Shown here: piece by piece, positions 6,216-10,495 of the stretch
Layout of the letters: each line of letters starts with the position of its first letter
Numbering within the stretch: position 1 is the stretch's first letter
Source: an uncultured Clostridia bacterium
Lineage (GTDB): Bacteria; Bacillota; Clostridia; Christensenellales; UBA1242
Direction: 5' to 3'
DNA length: 10,495 nucleotides
Assembly (NCBI GenBank): GCA_948439925.1
Contig: CAOJNR010000027.1
Span: 1-10,495 of the forward strand
Translations under genes and position numbers: made by a program
Notes under the pieces: model-generated
The model's input: only the letters and a program-made list of their open reading frames with translations
Databases searched by the model: none
What the model was told of the DNA's origin: nothing

Positions 6216-7571
6216 TTAAACTTCTTTCCAAACAATTTTCGCATTACATTTATTATTCCAACTTTTATCCCAATTGTTTGATGCACTCTTTGGCAAATCT
6301 ATAATAATCGTTTGATTTGCTTCCCATTCAAAAAATACATCGCTAGCCACTTTTTTTATACTACTTGGCAAAGTAATCGTCTTGATAGATTTTACACCTT
6401 TAAAAACAGCGTATCCCAATTCTGTCACAGATTCTCCCAAGTAAACATTTTCTAATTTGTCGCATTTATCAAAAGTACTATTTTTCAAAATAATCTCATT
6501 TACTGATTTGGTTGGAAAATTTACAGACTTCAACTCAATGCAATTTTCAAATACGGAATACCAAAGACTTTTGAGATTGCTGTTATCGGCAAAAGTCACA
6601 GATTCAAGTTGTTTATTAAATGCAAAGGCACTTGATGATATAGTTTCAATTGAAGAAGGGAAATTTAGTTCTGTTATTCCTGAGCCATAGAAAGCATTAG
6701 ACTTTATGTTTTTAAGACCTTCATGAAAAACTACCTTGGTCAAAGAAGCATTCCCTGAAAAAGCATATTCTCCTATTGATTCAACAGAAGATGGAAGATT
6801 TAGTTCTGTTATTCTTGATTTATAGAAAGCATTAGACATTATACTTTTAAGTCCTTCATGAAAGACTACCTTGGTCAAAGAAGTATTCCCTGAAAAAGCA
6901 TCTTCTCCAATTGATTCAACAGAAGATGGAATTTCAATTTCCGTTAAATATAAGTTTCTAAAAGCATTGCTTGGAATTGTTTTCAATTTTGTTGAAAGTT
7001 GTATATCTTTGATTTTTGAATTTTCAAACATATCAGAGCCCAAACTTATTGCATTGTTTAAGTTTTTCACTTCTTGCAAATTTACGCAACCTTGAAATGC
7101 AAAATGCTTGATTTCAAAACCATTTTCTGTTTTAGCCGGAAAATTCACCGTTTTAAGTCTTATACAACTCTCAAATGCCCCTACCCCAATAGATTTAAGC
7201 TTACTTGAACTTGCAAAATTTAACCTTTCAAGATTCTGTAGACCAGGTGCTGCGGCATTTTCTATAATTTCCAATGAAGATGGAAGATTAAGTTCAACCA
7301 AAGTTGTAAGGCTGTTTAAAAACGCACCTCTTCCAATATATTTTACTCCATTTGGCACTGTTAACTTTGATTTATTTGCACCAGTTTCAGTCACTTGCAC
7401 GATTGATTTGCCGAATTCAGTATCTGCAAAGACAAAATCCTCTTCTTTATTGCCTGATACTAAAACCGAACCAAAAATTAGCACAAACAAAAAAATCACT
7501 AAAAGTCCAGCAATTGTAATCAGTTTATAGTGTGTTTCTAAAAAATCTTTACACTTTTTTATTATTTCCAT
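6216..7571 (-). CDS. Membrane-anchored leucine-rich-repeat protein (LRR_5 / BspA-like)
   Basis: 451 residues. A short basic N-terminus is followed by one hydrophobic segment (about 17-39), so the chain is probably anchored in the membrane with the repeats outside; signal-peptide cleavage cannot be excluded. From about residue 65 to 440 it is a run of roughly 23-residue repeats of the LRR_5/BspA type: x-I-G-x-x-A-F-x-x-C-x-x-L-x-x-V-x-F/L-P-x-S-V-x-x-I. Such proteins are common on the surface of gut Bacillota and Bacteroidota, often with adhesive or protein-binding roles; no specific ligand can be inferred. Residues 218-262 and 263-307 are near-copies. There is no LPXTG-type sorting signal at the C-terminus. 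The ATG follows AAGGAG (7583-7578) by 6 bases. The gene is monocistronic, with its own promoter and terminator. Confidence 0.9.
   Translation of the reverse strand: MEIIKKCKDFLETHYKLITIAGLLVIFLFVLIFGSVLVSGNKEEDFVFADTEFGKSIVQVTETGANKSKLTVPNGVKYIGRGAFLNSLTTLVELNLPSSLEIIENAAAPGLQNLERLNFASSSKLKSIGVGAFESCIRLKTVNFPAKTENGFEIKHFAFQGCVNLQEVKNLNNAISLGSDMFENSKIKDIQLSTKLKTIPSNAFRNLYLTEIEIPSSVESIGEDAFSGNTSLTKVVFHEGLKSIMSNAFYKSRITELNLPSSVESIGEYAFSGNASLTKVVFHEGLKNIKSNAFYGSGITELNFPSSIETISSSAFAFNKQLESVTFADNSNLKSLWYSVFENCIELKSVNFPTKSVNEIILKNSTFDKCDKLENVYLGESVTELGYAVFKGVKSIKTITLPSSIKKVASDVFFEWEANQTIIIDLPKSASNNWDKSWNNKCNAKIVWKEV
6651..6920 (-). repeat. Two tandem 135-bp in-frame repeats inside the LRR gene
   Basis: Bases 6786-6920 (residues 218-262) and 6651-6785 (residues 263-307) align without gaps. 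By hand count 119 of 135 bases and 38 of 45 residues are identical. Each unit covers two LRR_5 repeats. Neighbouring repeats are much more diverged, so this pair arose by a fairly recent tandem duplication, and copy number may vary between strains. Confidence 0.9.
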
Positions 7572-7588
7572 ATATATCTCCTTACTTT

Positions 7589-7617
7589 ATTGTAACATAT
7601 ATGAAAAAATTTTACAA
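7589..7617 (-). promoter_or_regulatory. Promoter of the LRR protein gene
   Basis: On the minus strand TTGTAA (7617-7612) is separated by 17 bases from TACAAT (7594-7589), which is preceded by TG in extended -10 position. Transcription would start only a few bases before the AAGGAG ribosome binding site at 7583-7578, giving a very short leader. It lies just downstream of the terminator of the preceding gene, so the LRR gene is independently transcribed. Confidence 0.6.
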
Positions 7618-7626
7618 TAACTTTAC

Positions 7627-7657
7627 AAAAAAAAAGAACAGTTTACTGCTCTTTTTT
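7627..7657 (-). terminator. Intrinsic terminator after the inositol-phosphatase-family gene
   Basis: On the minus strand GAGCAG and CTGTTC form a stem around the loop TAAA with one mismatch, preceded by A's and followed by nine T's (complement of the A-run 7627-7635). The A- and T-runs also pair, lengthening the stem. It begins directly at the stop codon (7658-7660). On the plus strand it also has a T8 tail, but no plus-strand gene ends here. Confidence 0.75.
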
Positions 7658-8404
7658 TTATTTCTTTATCACTTTATTCAGTTCCCTTGTCATGAAGCGA
7701 GAAAGATTTTCATTGCAACATGCAATATTGTATGCAACGCCGTCAATCTCACCACTTGTGCAGGTGCAACCTGCTTCTTTGCATAGGAGCATTCCCGGAA
7801 TGATATCCCAAAGGTTGTTTGTTGAAAGAAAATAACAAGCCAAAGATGAATCAGCGGTCTTTGCAAATGAATAACTTGCCGAACCAAACTCACGCAGTTT
7901 CAAAACTTTATCTTTGACCGCTTTTCTGAAATTATCGTCAACCCTGTTATCGCAAAAGGCAACCAAGCAGTCGTCAAGTTCCAAATTCTTGTTGACAACA
8001 ATTTGTTTGCCATTAAGGAAGGCGCCACAGCCATTTTTGGCGAAATAGAACTGGTCAAACTTTGGCAAGAATATAAAAGAAAGTTGAGTTTCCCCTTGTG
8101 CATAGAACGCCACTTGAATGCCACATTCCGAGAGACCGTTCATATAGTTAAGCGTGCCGTCAATTGGGTCAATTATCCAAGTGCGGTCTGCAAGGACATT
8201 GCCCTTGTTTGACTCTTCGCTGACGATATTATCTTTTGGAAAATATTTTTTTATTGTTGCAATCAAAAATTCCTCGCATTTCAAATCCTTATCAGTCACA
8301 TAGTCATGAGTGCCCTTTGCGAACTTTTCGTCAGCGCCAGACAAAAAGATTTTGCCAAGTTTTTTGATAGCTTTGGCCATAATTTTTTCTTCTCTTTCAA
8401 ACAT
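7658..8404 (-). CDS. Inositol-monophosphatase-family sugar phosphatase
   Basis: A Mg-dependent phosphatase of the IMPase/FBPase superfamily, 248 residues (usual 250-270), cytoplasmic. Metal-binding residues are visible: SEES (62-65), the signature WIIDPIDGTLNY (76-87, with D79 and D82), and the third motif W199-D200 in WDIIPG, followed by the EAG segment (210-212). DYVTDKD (34-40) is the conserved N-terminal loop. Substrates in this family range from inositol phosphates to fructose-1,6-bisphosphate, PAP and histidinol phosphate; the sequence alone does not choose. The last motif is followed by AGCTC rather than the common AGG, so the protein is a little unusual there. The ATG at 8404 has an AGAGG ribosome binding site 5 bases upstream; a second ATG at 8380 would lose only eight residues. 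It has its own promoter and terminator. Confidence 0.9.
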   Translation of the reverse strand: MFEREEKIMAKAIKKLGKIFLSGADEKFAKGTHDYVTDKDLKCEEFLIATIKKYFPKDNIVSEESNKGNVLADRTWIIDPIDGTLNYMNGLSECGIQVAFYAQGETQLSFIFLPKFDQFYFAKNGCGAFLNGKQIVVNKNLELDDCLVAFCDNRVDDNFRKAVKDKVLKLREFGSASYSFAKTADSSLACYFLSTNNLWDIIPGMLLCKEAGCTCTSGEIDGVAYNIACCNENLSRFMTRELNKVIKK

Positions 8405-8423
8405 AAAAACCTCTCTTAAATTG

Positions 8424-8452
8424 AGTATACTAAAAGAGTACTTTTAAGTCAA
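8424..8452 (-). promoter_or_regulatory. Promoter of the phosphatase gene with an inverted repeat in its spacer
   Basis: On the minus strand TTGACT (8452-8447), a 17-base spacer and TATACT (8429-8424) each match the consensus at 5 of 6. The spacer contains TAAAAG (8431-8436) and CTTTTA (8441-8446), an inverted repeat with a 4-base centre lying exactly between the two boxes. This is a classic operator position, though no regulator is identified. The start point would be near 8417. Confidence 0.72.
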
Positions 8453-8453
8453 T

Positions 8454-8471
8454 CAAAATTCGACAATTTTG
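8454..8471. repeat. 7-bp perfect inverted repeat upstream of the phosphatase promoter
   Basis: CAAAATT (8454-8460) and AATTTTG (8465-8471) are exact complements around CGAC. The repeat lies between the lipoprotein stop (8484) and the phosphatase -35 box. On the minus strand no U-tract follows, so it is at best a weak terminator for the symporter-lipoprotein transcript, or else a protein-binding site. Confidence 0.4.
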
Positions 8472-8483
8472 TGAATTTGAAAA

Positions 8484-8969
8484 TTAACCTTCCATAAACT
8501 GCGTGCCCTCTTTAATTTGGATATTATACGTTTGTGCTGGTATGCCATCGCTCCACTCGACCTTGATCTCAATTTCTCTTTTTTCTTCGCTGACAAGTGG
8601 TGTCAAAACAACTCTTCCAACTTTGTTTTCGCCAACTGTCTGATAAAACTCTCCGCCTTGGATTTTTTCACCGTCAACCCAAAGGCTTCCACTTTCATAG
8701 TCAGTCACCTCACTTGGCGCTGTCAAACTCACACCAACACGACAGCCATCTTCCTGCCAGCCTTTTGCGATGTCAGCATTATAAAACTGAACGATTTCAC
8801 CTTCGCCACCAAAGAAACCTGTATGACTTTCATTATCATAGACAAAAGTCAAACTTCCACCTGTCATTTCATCATCACGTGACAACTTTTGATATGGTAA
8901 GTCTTGTTGGCAAGCAGATATTACAAAAAGACAAATAAAGATAAAACAAGAGATTAAAACTCTTTTCAT
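8484..8969 (-). CDS. Small predicted lipoprotein of unknown function
   Basis: 161 residues. The signal peptide is a lipoprotein type: MKR, a hydrophobic core (4-16), and the lipobox I17-S18-A19-C20, so the mature protein should be lipid-anchored at C20 and face outward. The mature part is polar, acidic and rich in beta-strand patterns (GSLTFVYDNES, GEIVQFYN, GSLWVDGEKIQGG, GRVVLTPLVSEEKREIEIKVEW), suggesting one or two Ig-like beta sandwiches. I recognise no family. I chose ATG 8969 over the upstream ATG 8996 because AGAGGTG (8979-8973) is correctly spaced before it and the signal peptide then begins normally. It follows the symporter gene by 38 bases with no terminator between them, so they are probably co-transcribed. 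A substrate-capture or envelope role tied to the symporter is only a guess. Confidence 0.85.
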   Translation of the reverse strand: MKRVLISCFIFICLFVISACQQDLPYQKLSRDDEMTGGSLTFVYDNESHTGFFGGEGEIVQFYNADIAKGWQEDGCRVGVSLTAPSEVTDYESGSLWVDGEKIQGGEFYQTVGENKVGRVVLTPLVSEEKREIEIKVEWSDGIPAQTYNIQIKEGTQFMEG

Positions 8970-9007
8970 AAGCACCTCTTGTTTTATTTTGTTCAAAAAC
9001 CATATAA

Positions 9008-10495
9008 TTATTTAAATTTTGCCGTTTTGGCTTTCATTTTTTTGTTTTTGATTTTTGTTGACTTAGATTTATTATCTTTTTCAATTTTTAATTTTGATTT
9101 CTTGTTTGCATTAGAATCACTTTCATTTTTTTCAGAATCCTTTTCGGCAACTTCCTTTAACGACTCACTTCCATTTCGAGAAAGAATCATTTGCACTTTG
9201 AGTATATCAGAGCGCTTGATTGAATACTTTGAAAAGCAGAGTATGCCAAGCGCAAGGAAGATTGAACAACCAAAAAAGACAATCATTCCCAATCCGTTCT
9301 GCACAGAAAGTGCTTGGACTGGCTGAGTTGAGTCAAATTTTATTATATCGAGAAGGAAACCGATGATAAGAAGCGCGATCGAGTTTGCAATATTGTATGT
9401 GAAAGTGAAAAAGCCAGTATATGAGCCTGCATTATTTTCGCCTGTTTCAAAGATTTCCATTGTGACAACATCGGCATACATAGAAAAAGGAAGGGAATAC
9501 ATTGCACCAGCGCCAACACCGCAAAAAAATATGCAAGGCATAGCGATATAGAAAAGTGCTATATCAGGGATATACGCCCTAAACAAAAATGTCAACACTG
9601 TGAGAAAAATTCCAAACACTATGGTTGAAAGAGAGATAATAAGACTTCGTTTTTTATCAAGACGTTTTGCCAGATATACCCAAAGTGGTTGGCTCAAAAT
9701 TGCACCGCCAAAGAGGCATATAAGCACAACCGAAATTTGAGCAGAAGAAAAGTGATAGCAGTAAGTGAAAAGATGCATACCAACTGCTGTTAAAAAGGCT
9801 GAGGCGATTGTTGCGCAGGAATAGCCAAGTATCACTGAGCGAAAATCTTTCTTTCGCAAAATGTTCCAATATCCTGACAGAAGTTTTGAAAATTCAAACT
9901 TCTTCTTTTCCTCAGCGATATAAATGTTTCTTGTTTTTTGAACATGGCGAAGAGTTCCAAAAATTGTTATTAGACCAAACGTCAAAAGAAGAGTAGAGTT
10001 TATATAAGCAATATTTATATACCCTTTTTGTGAAAAATCTGTTTGAATGCCGATTGAGATTGACGGCATAAAAAGATACATTAAAACACTTGGCATAATC
10101 ATGCCGATAATTGAGAAAACTGTTTTATATCCCTGAACTTTTGACTGCTCGTTATAGTCAGGAGCAATATCTATTCCAAGTGCTGAATATGGCGTGCCGA
10201 AAAAAGTGTTGCAAGTTTCTATGGCGAGCATAAAGAAAAGTAGCCACAAAAATTTGCCAGACTGCCCCATTGATGCTGGCATTGACCAGATGAGGATATT
10301 TATAATTGAAATAGCGAAGATTCCAAACAGCATAAAGCCATGACGTTTCCCAAAAAATTTGCTTCGGCAGTTGTCACTGAGGTGACCTATAAGAGGGTCG
10401 CTGACGCCGTCCCAGAGCGACGCGATGGCAACTGCGATACCAACAAGCGAGCCTGAAATACCCATAACACTTGTGCCAAAAAACATAATAAAATT
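9008..10495 (-). CDS. GPH-family sugar:cation symporter (MFS_2), 5' end outside the window
   Basis: An integral membrane transporter of the glycoside-pentoside-hexuronide:cation symporter group in the major facilitator superfamily. The signature is W-D-G-V-S-D-P-L-I-G-H-L-S-D-N (residues 25-39 counted from the ATG at 10486), followed by the cytoplasmic loop FGKRHGFMLFG. Multiple hydrophobic spans follow across the visible chain. The frame stays open to 10495 (Asn-Phe-Ile before that Met). Family members have a further first-helix segment before this point, so the real start lies beyond the window and the Met at 10486 is internal. The substrate is probably a sugar or glycoside but cannot be specified. 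The last 63 residues (430-492) are unusual: polar, then a lysine-rich stretch, KKSKLKIEKDNKSKSTKIK and onward, expected in the cytoplasm. The lipoprotein gene follows after 38 bases. Confidence 0.92.
   Translation of the reverse strand, partial: NFIMFFGTSVMGISGSLVGIAVAIASLWDGVSDPLIGHLSDNCRSKFFGKRHGFMLFGIFAISIINILIWSMPASMGQSGKFLWLLFFMLAIETCNTFFGTPYSALGIDIAPDYNEQSKVQGYKTVFSIIGMIMPSVLMYLFMPSISIGIQTDFSQKGYINIAYINSTLLLTFGLITIFGTLRHVQKTRNIYIAEEKKKFEFSKLLSGYWNILRKKDFRSVILGYSCATIASAFLTAVGMHLFTYCYHFSSAQISVVLICLFGGAILSQPLWVYLAKRLDKKRSLIISLSTIVFGIFLTVLTFLFRAYIPDIALFYIAMPCIFFCGVGAGAMYSLPFSMYADVVTMEIFETGENNAGSYTGFFTFTYNIANSIALLIIGFLLDIIKFDSTQPVQALSVQNGLGMIVFFGCSIFLALGILCFSKYSIKRSDILKVQMILSRNGSESLKEVAEKDSEKNESDSNANKKSKLKIEKDNKSKSTKIKNKKMKAKTAKFK

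Noticed and set aside
7532..7786. Plus-strand open frame across the LRR gene start and the phosphatase end
   Set aside because: It runs through a promoter, a terminator and the ends of two well-supported minus-strand genes. No ribosome binding site or protein family supports it.
8970..8996. Upstream ATG for the lipoprotein
   Set aside because: It would place nine residues before a normal lipoprotein signal peptide and would put the good AGAGGTG site inside the coding region.
10484..10486. ATG at 10486 as the true start of the symporter
   Set aside because: The frame is open to the window edge and the family needs a longer first-helix region before this point, so the gene is cut by the edge.
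1..10495. CRISPR array, toxin-antitoxin pair, transposon, prophage or defence cassette
   Set aside because: No spaced direct repeats, no transposase or integrase motifs and no paired small genes were found on either strand. The only tandem repeat is inside the LRR gene.

Overview
The window looks like ordinary chromosome from an AT-rich, low-GC Gram-positive bacterium, probably an uncultured member of Bacillota (Clostridia-like). The grounds are strong AGGAG-type ribosome binding sites, TTGACA/TATAAT-type promoters, short T-tailed intrinsic terminators, a long RecD2 helicase, a ComFC-type protein, a lipoprotein and an N-terminally anchored leucine-rich-repeat protein. TGA ends cysS and comF, so the Mollicutes UGA=Trp code does not apply. 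The assignment is by gene style only; no marker here fixes a genus.

Layout, left to right. (1) 58-822 (+): an unrecognised 235-residue protein with its own near-consensus promoter, separated by a bidirectional terminator from the next block. (2) 924-2740 (-): a MarR-type regulator followed 11 bases later by cysS (cysteinyl-tRNA synthetase), evidently one transcript. (3) 2832-5826 (+): recD2 and a comF-family gene 7 bases apart, divergent from marR. The 91-base divergent region has a self-complementary TTGCAA that could act as the -35 box for both directions, and a TTATA-N7-TATAA dyad over the predicted marR -10 box. (4) 5837-6007 (+): a terminator with a perfect-consensus promoter nested inside it, then tRNA-Glu(TTC) and its own terminator. 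(5) 6008-6215: no gene, but a compact GC-rich, self-complementary stretch that I cannot name. (6) 6170-8452 (-): a membrane-anchored LRR_5/BspA-like protein with a recent in-frame 135-bp tandem duplication, and an inositol-monophosphatase-family phosphatase, each with its own promoter and terminator. (7) 8484-10495 (-): a small lipoprotein downstream of a GPH-type sugar:cation symporter. The symporter runs off the right edge and has a long lysine-rich C-terminal tail.

The genes fall into small independent units: translation (cysS, tRNA-Glu), DNA repair/competence (recD2, comF), envelope (LRR protein, lipoprotein) and uptake/metabolism (symporter, phosphatase). I see no integrase, transposase, CRISPR array, toxin-antitoxin pair or defence cassette, and no convincing new multi-gene system. 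The most interesting signals are regulatory or structural: the promoter nested in a terminator ahead of tRNA-Glu, the GC-rich foldable island after it, the divergent control region at marR/recD2, and the Gly-to-Cys change in the ComF phosphoribosyltransferase loop.
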